A stretch of 31,328 bases of DNA from Apostichopus parvimensis (GCA_000934455.1 KN883675.1:75377-106704); one strand, 5' to 3'. Numbered from the stretch's first letter, positions 23,001 to 29,931 are shown. Numbers and translations: made by a program. The notes: generated by a model not told the origin, from the letters alone.

Positions 23001-26000
23001 ATTATATAAGATTTTCACCTTTAAATATCTGAATTATTAATTTCGGTAAAAACTGATAACTTCAGCTTCATGATTGTTTACCTTACTGTTAATGGTAATC
23101 AATTTTTTTGTAAGTAAAATGTAGTAACTCCCTCAAAAATCGTTATCAACTTAAAAATAAATTCATACTATCGTTGTTAGCAATATAAGCGCCATAACAG
23201 TAACTCTACCAACAATCAGTAGTAACAAACAGACCACAGCACCTATGAATGACATCCAACACCATTCGTCTATGAAAAAAATTTGTGATGCAATCTCAAA
23301 AATTAATCTGCGACCATCAGAGACTTATGTTTGGTCTGTGGTTATCGTGTAACTTTTGAGGAGCTAACTGAGTTGTGGTCTGAGTTTAATACTAATGTTA
23401 TCCAGTTATGTTGGATTGGTGAGTCTCTGGTCGTTAAAGCGCCATATTTCATAAACAGTTATTCTAGAGGGGGGGGGGGGGTGAAGGAACCTGCACAAAT
23501 GGAAGTTGTTTACATTAGTCCGAAACAAGTCAACCCTTAACTTGGTTCTCAAGTCATCTTTTCAAATCTTTTCTCACTACGACGCTTTTCAGGAGGAGAA
23601 TTACCTCTCGAGAGTCGCAGAGTACGACGAACTGACAGAACGTCGGAACTCGCAGCGTAGGAGTCTGGAGGACAAGCGTAAGCAGCGGCTGGACATGTTC
23701 ATGAAAGGATTCGGGACCATCAACGAATACCTGAAGGAGATGTACCAGATGATCACCCTGGGAGGAGACGCAGAGCTCGAACTCGTCGACAGCCTCGATC
23801 CGTTCTCCGAAGGGATCGTCTTCAGGTACGAGAGCAAAATCAGATCATGTGGAGGACGAGTTTTAAGGGATAAATTAGTCAGCTGTAAACAGCTCTCTCT
23901 GTATTTGTTCTCTGGTGTTCATGAACCTGGGGAAGTAGTCCTCAAAACCAGGATTACATCTGACCAGACTGAAACAGACCTATTGGATTAGTTCATCAAG
24001 GGATATATTTAATCGTGGTCATCAGCAGTATCGGCCTCCCCAATTTTAGGGTGCTAAAAAGCTGCGAAAAGAACTATCCTGGCAGGTTTCGGCTCCCACT
24101 TAAGTGGTTTGGTTTTCCGAAAAACATCACCCTGACAGTTTTTCAGGTTCTACAAAAAACAATATGAAAAATGCATATGGAGGATGTGTTCAGGGGAAAG
24201 GGGTTCATTACCAACCTTCTAAATGCATTATTAAAATTATATTAACATAAGTTTCACAATACATCAACATTATGAAGATGTATATAATTATGTGTTCAAG
24301 GTATTATTTCTTCATTGTTTGAAATGAAACATGCCTGTGGACTTTGACTATATTGTGATTGGCTTTTAGAGTTGATATGAGACTTATAATGAGTACATAA
24401 ATACCATTATTCTAGGATAATTGGCTGTTCTTGTACTAGTCCTCGTGGATATTTACTCTGCATACCTTGGAATTCCTGGTTAGGTTATTCTGCGATATTA
24501 AGTATTTGTACTCACACTTTAAAAGCCTTCTACCTATACTCAACCAAGGGGGGGGGGGGACTGCATGTAGATATCAGAAATTTATCCAAAAGTCAATTCA
24601 GAAAGCTGTTTTAATTTTCTTTCCTTTTTATATAAATTTCAAACTATGTGGTACGATTATCTTAATATTTAAAAAAAATCTGCCAAATACGTCAGTATTT
24701 TTTACTTTCAATTTCTTTTGTTCCTTCGATATCCCCTGTTTTTGACATGCCTCTGAAGTCAGGAGTGGTGCAAGACTGGCAACCCACAGGCAATCATGCC
24801 TGTCCATCACAATTGTTAATTTGTAATCAACCCTTTCATTGTTCCCCTTTTTTTTTATATCCTACAGCGTTCGACCGCCGAAGAAATCCTGGAAAGTGAT
24901 TGCCAATTTGTCCGGCGGCGAGAAGACCCTGAGCTCACTGTCCTTGGTCTTTGCTCTCCATCAGTTTAAACCGACACCGGTCTACGTCATGGACGAAATC
25001 GATGCGGCCTTGGATTTCAAGAATGTGTCCATCGTAGGGCATTACATCAAGGTGAGTGATCAAATAGTTGCCTTGGAATTAGCGTTGTGCGGTAGTCGGA
25101 TTTCACACAACCGGTAGTGTTGCAACATGAATCCCGGTATCGTAACTACAACCGGTATTTTCCTCAACTTTCATCTACGGTTCAAAGTACTTAGTTACGA
25201 GACTGTCAATGTCATACATTCAATATGCATAGCCTAGGCTATGTACATACTCTTACACGCACGTTCATAAAAAAAAAAAAAAATAACACGCTATATTAGG
25301 GCTTTGTTTTTTAACATACACTTCCAGAAAGAAAAGCACAAACCTTGGAAAAAAGCAACCCACACCATCCTTCATTCATACTCGACGTACGATATTAGAT
25401 TAACACGTTCGCACGTGGATTAAACTTGTAATCCGTACACAAACATAAATTGGGAGTTCCCCACTATTCCATGATATTGGAATAGGGCAACCCCTTCAAG
25501 TTCAAAAGTTCACAATGAAAAGTTTTTAACTATCAACAAGTCACCACGTGTTTGGAACTTCAGACAATAAGAATGTAACATAGGGGCTACCTAAATACGG
25601 GATTATAAATTACATACATTAGAATAGTACAGATTTATTTATATCGTTAATCGGCTTTTGTTTACTCCAGAAAATATACTTTCAATACGTACAATATCAA
25701 TCTTTCGTACAAAAGATCTTAAAAAATTAAAAAAGTAGCGAAAGATAAATATAAATGACATCGTGGAACCCCCCGCATTAATAAACGAATCCATTTCATT
25801 ACAGCATCAAATCTCAAGTACTGAACTGCTGTGTGTACCTGTGCCGTACCCTAGGCTCTAATAATATACAGTCCTGTGAGAAGATGGATTTAAACTGGAT
25901 ATACTCCCTGCGGTTTTGGCTCAAAATTTATTAAATCGTTATAATTATTATAACAAAATGAGGTGAAATGCATAAGGGTAAGATTTTGTACATGGGAACC

Positions 26001-27946
26001 TTGACAATCATCGTTTGAAGGAAGAATAAATAACGAAAATTTCAGAATAACTTTGAGGTACCGTAACATGCTGAGCGCAAGTAACGTTCGATATTTGGTG
26101 TAAGCTAGGTGCAAATTACTACGTGAAAAGTTGATTCGTTAATATATAGGTCTAGGCCAGTATGTAAATTGATCAGATATTATTCAAACTAAGAACACAG
26201 AAACCAGAAAAAATCGTGTTTTGTTTTCTTTATTTCAAATAGTAACACGTAGATATTTTTTATTATGTCTGGGATTCCCGGGAATGATACCGAAACGAAT
26301 GTAATAACCGGTTGTTTTCCCACTACCGGTAGTATTTACACATTGCTTTGTGATCGGGATTAGTCAATACCGGGATCGGGATACCGGGATTCACTTGACT
26401 ACCGGGATCCCGCACAACCCTACTTGGAATCAAGAACGTGTCCATTGTAGGGCATTACATCAAGGTGATTGATAATGTAGTCAAAGCTACTCAAAGATAT
26501 AACTGAGTGTCGGAACAAGTTGTATAGTTGGGGAGAAGCCTAACATAGACAATCTTTGTTCGATCAGCAATGGTAAATTGTTGCTACAATTTTCTTAATG
26601 CTCGGAGAATATACCACGTTCTCACATTCTCCTGAGGATGTCCTAGTCTTGTACACAGATGTACTCACAAGTTTCTAACACAGATGAACTCACAAGTCTT
26701 TTACACAGATGTACTCACAGGTCTTTTACACAGATGTACTCACAAGTCTTTTACACAGATGTTCTCACAGGTCTCTTTCACAGATGTACTCACAGGTCTT
26801 TTGCACAGATGTACTCACAAGTCTTTTACACAGATGTACTCACAAGTCTTTTACACAGATGCACTCACAGGTCCTGTACACAGATGTACTCACAAGTCTT
26901 TTACACAGATGTACTCATAAGTCTCTTACACAGATGTAGTCAGGTCTTTTACACAGATGTACTCACAAGTCTTTTACACAGATGTACTCACAAGTATTTA
27001 CACAGATGTACTCACAAGTCTTTTACACAGATGTACTCACAAGTCTTTTACACGGATGTACTCACAAGTTGGCTCAACATACTCATCACTGGTCCGATTA
27101 GAAAGAAAGAAAGCTTACACAGTCCCATTGTTCTCGCCACTATTGCGTGACGACAATGCAGTCATAAACTACACCCAGAACTCATTTTAATTTCATTATT
27201 AAGTTTGTTGAATGTGAGATACACTTCCGAATAAATTTTGAACATAAATTTCTAAAAAATCACAAAATTCATATCAGGGAAATGATTCAGCATTCAAAAT
27301 ATTTTGTAGCAGTTTTAAGTCCCTGGGTTTTGTCTCTTCTTAAATACTATGGTTCCTGTCTACCAAAAAAATTACTAATATATCTTTGCATTTGTATACC
27401 AATTTGACCATTTTGAATAGCAATTTGTGTATTCCCTGCATATATATCTTGACAATGGGTGGGGAAAACAACTTATCGTAAGTATGGGGTTCCCTAAAAT
27501 GTATGTCGAGTGGGTTCTTTTTCGATGCAAAAACAGTTAAAAAAACACCTTTTCCTAGAGTGATAGGGAACAAATTAGTTTCAACTTTCATTTACTTATT
27601 TCATGTGATACATGGAATTGAAGCAAATGACTGCCATTATATTGTCCACTAAAATATTTGTCTTATTGCTGGATGTTTTTTTTGTTTAAGACGAAGAAGC
27701 GTTTTAAAGATTTCAACTTTGTCAAAACTGTTAAAATTGAGAGTGTTTGTTTCACACAACGCTGCGATTCTTTATGTTTTGCAGGAGAGGACAAAGGACG
27801 CTCAGTTCATCGTCATATCTCTACGTAACAACATGTTCGAGTTGGCCGACCGTCTGGTTGGTATCTACAAGACCCACGACTGCTCCAAGACCGTAGCTAT
27901 CAACCCAAAGAAGATGGCATGCGCCCTAGTCAAGGTCGCAGAATGA
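4807..27946 (+). CDS. SMC4: SMC4, condensin core ATPase subunit (23 coding exons)
   Basis: This is the structural maintenance of chromosomes 4 subunit. With SMC2 and kleisin/HEAT subunits it forms condensin I and II, which extrude DNA loops and compact mitotic chromosomes using ATP. Joining 23 exons gives 1264 residues. Visible in order: an acidic N-terminal tail (1-50); an ATPase head half with Walker A GPNGSGKSN (85-93) and Q-loop Gln203; a Glu/Lys-rich coiled coil (about 260-580); the hinge (about 584-735) from GIYGRLGDLGAID to GTMSGGG; a return coiled coil (about 740-1090); and the C-terminal head with LSGGEKT (1164-1170), Walker B VYVMDEID (1188-1195) and the ISLRNNMFE segment. The ISLRNNMFE and LDHNRFLILQ segments fit SMC4 rather than SMC1, 2 or 3. 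All introns are GT-AG and phases are consistent, with no frameshift or internal stop, so the gene looks functional. The start is the first in-frame ATG after the likely acceptor at 4784 and has A at -3. Confidence 0.95.
5041..5866 (+). other. SMC4: Intron 1
   Basis: GTAAGT to TTTCCAG. Holds a short local repeat near 5575-5615 (TGCATGGA..GTCCAAACCAAA twice). Nothing else recognised. Confidence 0.85.
5867..6061 (+). CDS. SMC4: SMC4 exon 2 (residues 79-143), Walker A
   Basis: Starts after TTTCCAG with SFSCIIGPNGSGKSNTIDAM, the Walker A P-loop that binds ATP phosphates, followed by the conserved KIRSKKLSVLIHKSD block. Ends phase 0 before GTAAGTG at 6062. A strong donor-like GTAAGT at 5901 lies inside the P-loop codons but is read as coding. 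Confidence 0.95.
6062..6728 (+). other. SMC4: Intron 2
   Basis: GTAAGT to TTTACAG. AT-rich; no repeat or gene recognised. Confidence 0.85.
6729..6908 (+). CDS. SMC4: SMC4 exon 3 (residues 144-203)
   Basis: N-terminal head domain, from SDDKDYEVIPGSQLVVSRTA to DHNRFLILQ. The final Gln203 is the Q-loop residue that contacts the bound nucleotide's Mg2+. Acceptor TTTACAG, donor GTAAAG, phase 0 at both ends. Confidence 0.94.
6909..7477 (+). other. SMC4: Intron 3
   Basis: GTAAAG to AATCAG. Contains a poly-T tract (about 7087-7105); nothing else seen. Confidence 0.85.
7478..7642 (+). CDS. SMC4: SMC4 exon 4 (residues 204-258)
   Basis: End of the N-terminal head, GEVEQIAMMKPKALTEHEEG and MLEYLEDIIG, one of the most conserved SMC4 blocks, leading into the coiled coil. 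Acceptor AATCAG, donor GTTAGA, phase 0. Confidence 0.95.
7811..8068. repeat. 58-bp tandem repeat, about 4.5 copies (intron 4)
   Basis: Copies start at 7811, 7869, 7927, 7985 and 8043 (ACCAAAGGAGTATT...). Each full copy contains AAAGGTATCAACTTGATATC, and most contain the palindrome TTAATTAA. The spacing is exactly 58 bp throughout, so the array is young. Confidence 0.92.
8353..8480 (+). CDS. SMC4: SMC4 exon 5 (start of coiled coil)
   Basis: Encodes a Glu/Lys-rich helix, LSRVKAVESEMEQLEKPMQE through KKKNMLYQVYV. Ends phase 2 at a GTAAGT donor; the split Val codon is completed by exon 6. Confidence 0.92.
8723..9232. mobile_element. Non-autonomous hAT element, 510 bp
   Basis: Starts CAGTGTTTTCCCTAACTTT and ends AGTTAGGGAACCCCTG, imperfect inverted termini with C-rich ACGAACCCCC/GGGGGTTCATG subterminal motifs. 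It is flanked by the 8-bp pair CTTTAAAG (8715-8722) and CTTTAAAC (9233-9240), one mismatch apart, as expected for an ageing hAT target duplication. It carries a remnant of a transposase C-terminus. Confidence 0.82.
8989..9072 (-). pseudogene. Remnant of hAT transposase C-terminus
   Basis: The minus strand reads KTELRARLDVGLNMRVALSK followed by TAP and a stop. This resembles the dimerisation-domain end of ZBED/SCAND3-type hAT transposases, where (K/R)xRxRLDVxxxxRLAL is typical. Only about 25 residues survive and there is no DDE core, so it is a dead internal relic of the parent element. Confidence 0.5.
9332..9472 (+). CDS. SMC4: SMC4 exon 6 (coiled coil)
   Basis: Starts with one base completing Val, then SECSKAAEAAEAKKKEEETR. 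Heptad-like helix. Ends phase 2 before GTGAGT. The acceptor and first bases of this exon are duplicated about 86 bases upstream inside intron 5. Confidence 0.92.
9779..9929 (+). CDS. SMC4: SMC4 exon 7 (coiled coil)
   Basis: Very Lys/Glu/Gln-rich helix ending LQKNLQKEKTK. Acceptor CTCTCAG preceded by a good pyrimidine tract; donor GTACAA; ends phase 0. Confidence 0.92.
9930..10661 (+). other. SMC4: Intron 7
   Basis: GTACAA to TTTCAG. Contains a G-rich stretch at about 10497-10550; no gene or repeat family recognised. Confidence 0.8.
10662..10826 (+). CDS. SMC4: SMC4 exon 8 (residues 399-453, coiled coil)
   Basis: LENLKTVPGDSEKQIEVNKD to TETAGLQEEKE, matching the SMC4 region where a Pro interrupts the coiled coil. 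Acceptor TTTCAG, donor GTACAA, phase 0 at both ends. Confidence 0.92.
10827..11958 (+). other. SMC4: Intron 8
   Basis: Contains a 12-base C run (10928-10939) and the short tandem repeat at 11585-11640. Nothing else recognised. Confidence 0.8.
11585..11640. repeat. 19-bp tandem repeat, 3 copies
   Basis: Three consecutive copies of AAACGTGTTGGGAGAATA plus one base. Confidence 0.9.
11959..12137 (+). CDS. SMC4: SMC4 exon 9 (coiled coil)
   Basis: Contains NEARSQMSLAESELAMHKK and ATETLAERKR, strongly SMC4-like. Acceptor TTTTTCAG, donor GTGAAA, ends phase 2. Lies after the 1.1-kb intron 8. Confidence 0.92.
12138..12659 (+). other. SMC4: Intron 9
   Basis: GTGAAA to ACTCAG; nothing recognised inside. 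Confidence 0.8.
12660..12768 (+). CDS. SMC4: SMC4 exon 10 (coiled coil)
   Basis: SIKQLEQQIPVTEAKLQKLQ through ASSQS. Less conserved than its neighbours but phases and position fit. Acceptor ACACTCAG, donor GTACGT, ends phase 0. Confidence 0.88.
12899..12939 (-). ncRNA. Hammerhead-ribozyme-like motif (degenerate)
   Basis: On the minus strand: stem I strand GCCU, core CUGAAGA, stem II GAUCC-UGCUA-GGAUC, core GAAA, a minimal stem III (ACGU palindrome), C17, then stem I strand AGGC. This follows the type I hammerhead order CUGANGA/stem II/GAAA/UH. One extra A between the core and stem II and a one-pair stem III depart from the canonical form, so activity is doubtful. It may be part of a repeat terminus. 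The sequence downstream on the plus strand (12945-13240) is purine-rich low complexity. Confidence 0.35.
12945..13240. repeat. Purine-rich low-complexity tract
   Basis: Long A/G-rich stretch with a short CA run. It creates a spurious Pro/Leu/Ser-rich open frame on the minus strand. Confidence 0.8.
13640..13771 (+). CDS. SMC4: SMC4 exon 11 (residues 550-593, hinge entry)
   Basis: End of the first coiled-coil strand followed by KQGVIPGIYGRL, the start of the hinge that dimerises with SMC2. Acceptor TTTCAG, donor GTAAGT, phase 0. Confidence 0.95.
13851..13870. repeat. 20-base C homopolymer
   Basis: Poly-C in intron 11, one of several C/G runs in the window (also 1852-1866, 10928-10939, 23469-23481, 24548-24559, 30023-30041). 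Confidence 0.95.
13948..14109 (+). CDS. SMC4: SMC4 exon 12 (residues 594-647, hinge)
   Basis: GDLGAIDEKYDVAVSTACSA, then DYIVVDTIETGEKCVKFLRD and IGVATFVCLDK, the first half of the SMC hinge fold. Acceptor AATCAG, donor GTACGT, phase 0. Confidence 0.96.
14421..14461 (+). CDS. SMC4: SMC4 exon 13, 41-nt small exon (hinge)
   Basis: Only 41 bases, INHLQKKATEKIQ plus a split Met codon. Needed to link LDK of exon 12 to PENVPRLYDLV of exon 14, and matches the position of the corresponding linker in SMC4 proteins. Acceptor TATCTCAG, donor GTGAGT. Confidence 0.9.
14462..14997 (+). other. SMC4: Intron 13
   Basis: GTGAGT to GTGCAG; AT-rich, nothing recognised. Intron 12 (14110-14420) is likewise plain. 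Confidence 0.8.
14998..15185 (+). CDS. SMC4: SMC4 exon 14 (residues 661-724, hinge)
   Basis: PENVPRLYDLVRVQDEKIRI, NTLVAKDLDQATRIAL and RRVVTLQGQLIEQSG, the second hinge subdomain. Acceptor GTGCAG, donor GTTAGT, ends phase 1. Confidence 0.95.
15186..15873 (+). other. SMC4: Intron 14
   Basis: GTTAGT to GACCAG. Contains a (GTCT)n microsatellite at about 15536-15556; nothing else. Confidence 0.8.
15874..16106 (+). CDS. SMC4: SMC4 exon 15 (hinge exit, coiled coil)
   Basis: Begins GTMSGGGTRVAKGRIG, the Gly-rich hinge motif that contacts the partner hinge, then the return coiled coil rich in Glu and Lys. Acceptor TGACCAG, donor GTACAG, ends phase 0. Confidence 0.95.
16107..16992 (+). other. SMC4: Intron 15, upstream part
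   Basis: No recognisable element; may include decayed LINE sequence leading to the fragment at 16994. Confidence 0.5.
16994..17148 (+). mobile_element. 3' end of a LINE-type retrotransposon
   Basis: The frame FQTFKSQLKPVLFAKYFN ends at TAG 17048-17050. It resembles the F(K/R)xxLKTxLF C-terminal tail of LINE ORF2 proteins of the L2/CR1 type. It is followed by TTGTAAAGCGCTTTGAGA, GTGCTATATAAA and a TTATTATTA microsatellite tail, a familiar LINE 3' end. A 5'-truncated insertion is inferred. Confidence 0.6.
17149..17508 (+). other. SMC4: Intron 15, downstream part
   Basis: Nothing recognised; ends in the TTTGTTTAG acceptor of exon 16. Confidence 0.7.
17509..17632 (+). CDS. SMC4: SMC4 exon 16 (coiled coil)
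   Basis: AKSEQEVYLKDQIKTLDKEH to EKVAAKYRK, ending phase 1 at GGTGAGT. This donor is copied six more times downstream in intron 16. Confidence 0.92.
17633..18521. repeat. 128-bp tandem repeat, 7 copies, each starting with a splice donor
   Basis: GTGAGT starts copies at 17633, 17761, 17889, 18017, 18141, 18269 and 18397. The period is 128 bp except one 124-bp copy. The first GTGAGT is the true exon 16 donor; the other six are preceded by TATTTAAG, so each presents AAG|GTGAGT, a consensus 5' splice site. Copies are highly similar. The last ends at ATTTA near 18521. Confidence 0.95.
18581..18834. mobile_element. 254-bp MITE with long inverted arms, TTAA-flanked
   Basis: Left arm 18581-18659 (TTAAAAGTGCCATCAACATA...) pairs with right arm 18757-18834 (...GTTGATGGCACTTAA), over about 78 bp with few mismatches. 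TTAA at both ends (18581-18584, 18831-18834) suits a piggyBac-type target site. The centre folds into two further hairpins, 18688-18714 and 18711-18744. Confidence 0.82.
19001..19190 (+). CDS. SMC4: SMC4 exon 17 (coiled coil)
   Basis: EYEKIAEVASKIEAEAKRLH, then KSQQDKIDSLTNQI and SSAITKATVAIRNAS, which aligns well with the return coil of SMC4. Acceptor ATTGCAG, donor GTAAGA, ends phase 2. Confidence 0.94.
19191..19714 (+). other. SMC4: Intron 17 before the gap
   Basis: GTAAGA donor, then AT-rich DNA with T-rich stretches; no element recognised. Confidence 0.75.
19715..19860. other. Assembly gap of 146 N
   Basis: Run of N in intron 17, entered from a T-rich low-complexity stretch. No coding sequence appears to be missing, because exons 17 and 18 join in phase. 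Confidence 0.98.
19978..20165 (+). CDS. SMC4: SMC4 exon 18 (coiled coil)
   Basis: NMKRAEDNIASMEKEEVENR to LEVVLEENK, Glu/Lys-rich helix. Acceptor TCTACAG, donor GTAACT, ends phase 1. Lies just downstream of the assembly gap; the open frame and phases show no exon need be lost there. Confidence 0.92.
20166..21127 (+). other. SMC4: Intron 18
   Basis: Contains an AAATAAAT-rich simple repeat at about 20258-20298. Nothing else recognised. Ends at the unusual ACAAG acceptor. Confidence 0.75.
21128..21258 (+). CDS. SMC4: SMC4 exon 19 (coiled coil)
   Basis: ELSNMDTKQNELKKKQLEMN to KVKHWKKE, matching the SMC4 segment with the conserved Trp. The acceptor is the weak form ACAAG rather than CAG or TAG; phase requires it. 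The donor GTGAGT is followed by decayed copies of this exon end in intron 19. Confidence 0.88.
21177..21770. repeat. Tandem duplication of exon 19 end plus donor, 3-4 decayed copies
   Basis: The true exon end and GTGAGT (donor at 21259) recur with CACTGGAAGAAGGAGGTGAG at 21411, a weaker copy at 21596 (AGGATGTGAG) and a remnant near 21762. Upstream of each lie decayed versions of about 75 exon bases (CTGGAAATG..GAGTTTGAGCGATAAATCA). The copies contain in-frame stops and G-rich inserts. Unit length drifts (152 and 185 bp), so this array is older than the one in intron 16. Confidence 0.88.
22369..22545. repeat. 88-bp tandem duplication, 2 copies
   Basis: ATAGTCTTG..CAAAGGAGTTCTTGTTA..GGAATGTA to TAGCTATTTAAT..GCAAGCTGA occurs from 22369 and from 22457. 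The second copy ends just before the pyrimidine tract of exon 20's acceptor. Confidence 0.85.
22589..22768 (+). CDS. SMC4: SMC4 exon 20 (residues 1013-1072)
   Basis: FDKLELHIIDRENPEKLTVY through MSPNLAAIQQFKKK. The PNLAAIQQF-like motif is a conserved SMC4 point near the C-terminal head. Acceptor ATTTGCAG, donor GTAAAA, phase 0. Confidence 0.94.
22769..23592 (+). other. SMC4: Intron 20
   Basis: GTAAAA to TTTTCAG. Contains a 13-base G run (23469-23481); no element recognised. Confidence 0.8.
23593..23825 (+). CDS. SMC4: SMC4 exon 21 (C-terminal head start)
   Basis: EENYLSRVAEYDELTERRNS, DKRKQRLDMFMKGFGTINEY and LGGDAELELVDSLDPFSEGI, one of the most conserved SMC4 blocks. Acceptor TTTTCAG, donor GTACGA, ends phase 2. 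Confidence 0.96.
23826..24867 (+). other. SMC4: Intron 21
   Basis: GTACGA to CCTACAG. Contains a 12-base G run (24548-24559) and a T-rich acceptor tract; no element recognised. Confidence 0.8.
24868..25051 (+). CDS. SMC4: SMC4 exon 22 (signature and Walker B)
   Basis: SVRPPKKSWKVIANLSGGEK holds the ABC signature LSGGEKT (1164-1170). VYVMDEIDAALDF holds Walker B with catalytic Glu1193. Acceptor CCTACAG, donor GTGAGT, ends phase 0. A decayed copy of its last 40 or so bases plus donor lies at 26423-26470. Confidence 0.96.
25007..25071. repeat. First copy of exon 22 end/donor duplication
   Basis: GCCTTGGATTTCAAG through ATTACATCAAGGTGAGTGAT. The second copy is at 25070-25079 plus 26423-26480, now split by a hAT element. 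Confidence 0.85.
25080..26422. mobile_element. Non-autonomous Ac-type hAT element, 1343 bp
   Basis: Ends TAGCGTTGTGCGG and CCGCACAACCCTA are inverted repeats with one mismatch. They are followed inside by repeated ACCGGTA, CCGGGAT and GAATCCCGGTATC subterminal motifs. It is flanked by a perfect 8-bp duplication CTTGGAAT (25072-25079 and 26423-26430). TAG...CTA ends and 8-bp duplications are typical of hAT elements of the Ac group. I see no transposase frame, so it depends on an active relative elsewhere. Confidence 0.88.
26423..26480 (+). pseudogene. Decayed copy of exon 22 end and donor in intron 22
   Basis: CTTGGAATCAAGAACGTG through GTAGGGCATTACATCAAG|GTGATT matches exon 22 (from 25010) with one deleted base and a few substitutions. 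The deletion shifts frame, and the donor has changed from GTGAGT to GTGATT. It is the second half of a tandem duplication. Confidence 0.85.
26651..27069. repeat. 25-bp minisatellite, about 17 copies
   Basis: Unit ACACAGATGTACTCACAAGTCTTTT with minor variants, a few copies shorter. Because 25 is not a multiple of three, the reading cycles over three units and stays open in all three plus-strand frames, giving spurious frames up to 163 codons. Confidence 0.95.
27070..27784 (+). other. SMC4: End of intron 22
   Basis: AT-rich; nothing recognised until the TTTTGCAG acceptor of exon 23. Confidence 0.75.
27785..27946 (+). CDS. SMC4: SMC4 exon 23 and stop (residues 1212-1264)
   Basis: ERTKDAQFIVISLRNNMFEL, then ADRLVGIYKTHDCSKTVAIN and the C-terminus, ending in TGA at 27944-27946. 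Acceptor TTTTGCAG. Completes the ATPase head after the 2.7-kb intron 22. Confidence 0.96.
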   Translation, partial: ERTKDAQFIVISLRNNMFELADRLVGIYKTHDCSKTVAINPKKMACALVKVAE

Positions 27947-28688
27947 AAGGAAAGAGTTTTGAGTCTAAAGCGATTTATATAGAATCATGAACCGTGTAAA
28001 GTATGTATATATGGATAAGGATAAATTAAGGAACTGCTGCTGTAGGTAAAATGGAGCAGTCTCACGATATGTAAATGATGTGAACTGTACCACGGTGTTC
28101 AACGCCAAGGCAATGTTGGTAGGTGTGGCACAGGAGCAAAGGGGGTGGGGAGGGAGGGGTGGGGGACACATGACAGTGGGGGTCACCGTGTAACTCGCAG
28201 ATAGAATCGATTAGAGAAAACAAATTAAACAATTATATTCAGTAGATAAGGTGTAAAGTTTAACGGCCATTTTCTAATGCTCAACAAATTACTAGTTATT
28301 TTGTAAATATTCGTTGTATATAGATATCTCTTCAGTACCTTTTCCTTTGAATATACTCATTCTTGTGATGAGCCAAGATTCAGGGCTCCGCCATATCCCC
28401 AAAATGAAAAATCGATAAACTTGTGTGTTCAAAGTTCTTTTCATGTAGTAGAGTGCCTCTGTCCAGAGAAATTTGGTACTAGCTTTGAGCTTAAAGTAAA
28501 ACAGGGTGGTGACTTCTCCATAACACTGGAGTACAAAAGATATTTCAGCATCTCAAAATGTCATCAAGCCAAGTAAAATTAAACTATTTTACTTTTTCAA
28601 CAACATCATCAGATAGATCTATAGGGACTCGGTACTATTGTAACAAATGTAACTAGCCTTGGCTTTAGTTTTGTAAGAACTGGGACAA

Positions 28689-28694
28689 AATAAA
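28689..28694 (+). terminator. Candidate proximal poly(A) signal AATAAA
   Basis: Canonical hexamer about 745 bases after the stop codon, followed about 20 bases later by TGGCATGGTGATTG. Confidence 0.45.
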
Positions 28695-29931
28695 GGGCAC
28701 TTAATTTGGCATGGTGATTGAATTATGGACCAGAAGATGCATTTCACAGTAATGGATGGAAAGTTTGTACCAGTTATTTGTATAATCTGGTGGGTAGAGA
28801 AGAAAGTTTGTCACTTATGTACTTCTACACAATCAGTCTATTTAAAATGGAGTGATTAATCACTACATGATCTGTAAGATTGTCTGCAATAGGTGACTCA
28901 TTGTGCTTTTTTCTTGCATTTATGGAATATGTTTATCAGTGTTCTAAATGACATATTTATTCATGTAGTCTCGCAATTTCAAAAGGTGAGATGACTCTTT
29001 AACAAGTTTTTCTGTCCCCTGGAAGAAAAGTAAGGTGAATTAAGTTTGACTTCATAAATTGGGAGTAATATCGTTGTTCATATATTTTGAGACTTGAAGC
29101 CCCGGAACTGGCTGCAAGTTATCAGCTCTGACATTTAGTCATATAATTGTTTAATGTGAAGGAGTTTGTGATTGGTTGGTTTGAGCTTCTAGTGGAAACC
29201 GCATAAAACTACTCAAATCAAGAATGGGTGCATTGTTTGAGATCACCATAGGTGTACTTGTCATTAGTAAACCTGGTTTTAAGGGAATATCGCTTATAAA
29301 ATCCTACACTTTGGCAATCATTCAAGTTATGTATTTTGAAGAAGAAAACAAATTAAAATTGAAATCTGGGTTGGTGAATTGGTCCTCATGTTTTATTGGG
29401 GTTGTTTTAATTCCATGAAAACTAGACTAATATATACAGTGGCCAGTTGGTATCTATACCAACTCATTCCACCTCCCATCCCTCAAATATATAAATTAAA
29501 AAAGATCTTCACTTTGTGTAAAACTCTCACAACCATCAAGTATTTCTGGCACTAAAATTGAGGCATTCTCCCAGCTTCTTTGCATCAAACAGGTATAAAT
29601 ATATTTGTAATGCTACATTCAGTTTTAGAAAGTTTGTCCCCCAGACACTTTCTCATGTTGTGTTTAATATCCAGTTTTTAAGTTGTTTTGTAGACAGTGT
29701 TGAAAATCAAATTTGATTTATCATGTTGTTAGGAGATTTTAGTGTCAAATAGGATTGAAAAGTTTCCAAAATCAAAGTTAATACAGGTCTGCTTTAAAAA
29801 GGTGTAAGGTAGTCTGTAGCTTTGAAAGCTATGTTGAAGTATCAATTAAAGCAGTAAAGCATATTTGAAAGGTAGTATTGTTATTCTTCTCTAGCAAGTC
29901 TTTGTCCTTTACTAAGAAAATAGTTGGTTGT

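Noticed and set aside
26651..27069. Possible CRISPR array
   Set aside because: Units are contiguous with no spacers, and the locus is an animal intron.
26659..27150. 163-codon frame rich in TDVLT and HRCTHKSF repeats
   Set aside because: Produced by the 25-bp minisatellite, which is open in all three frames.
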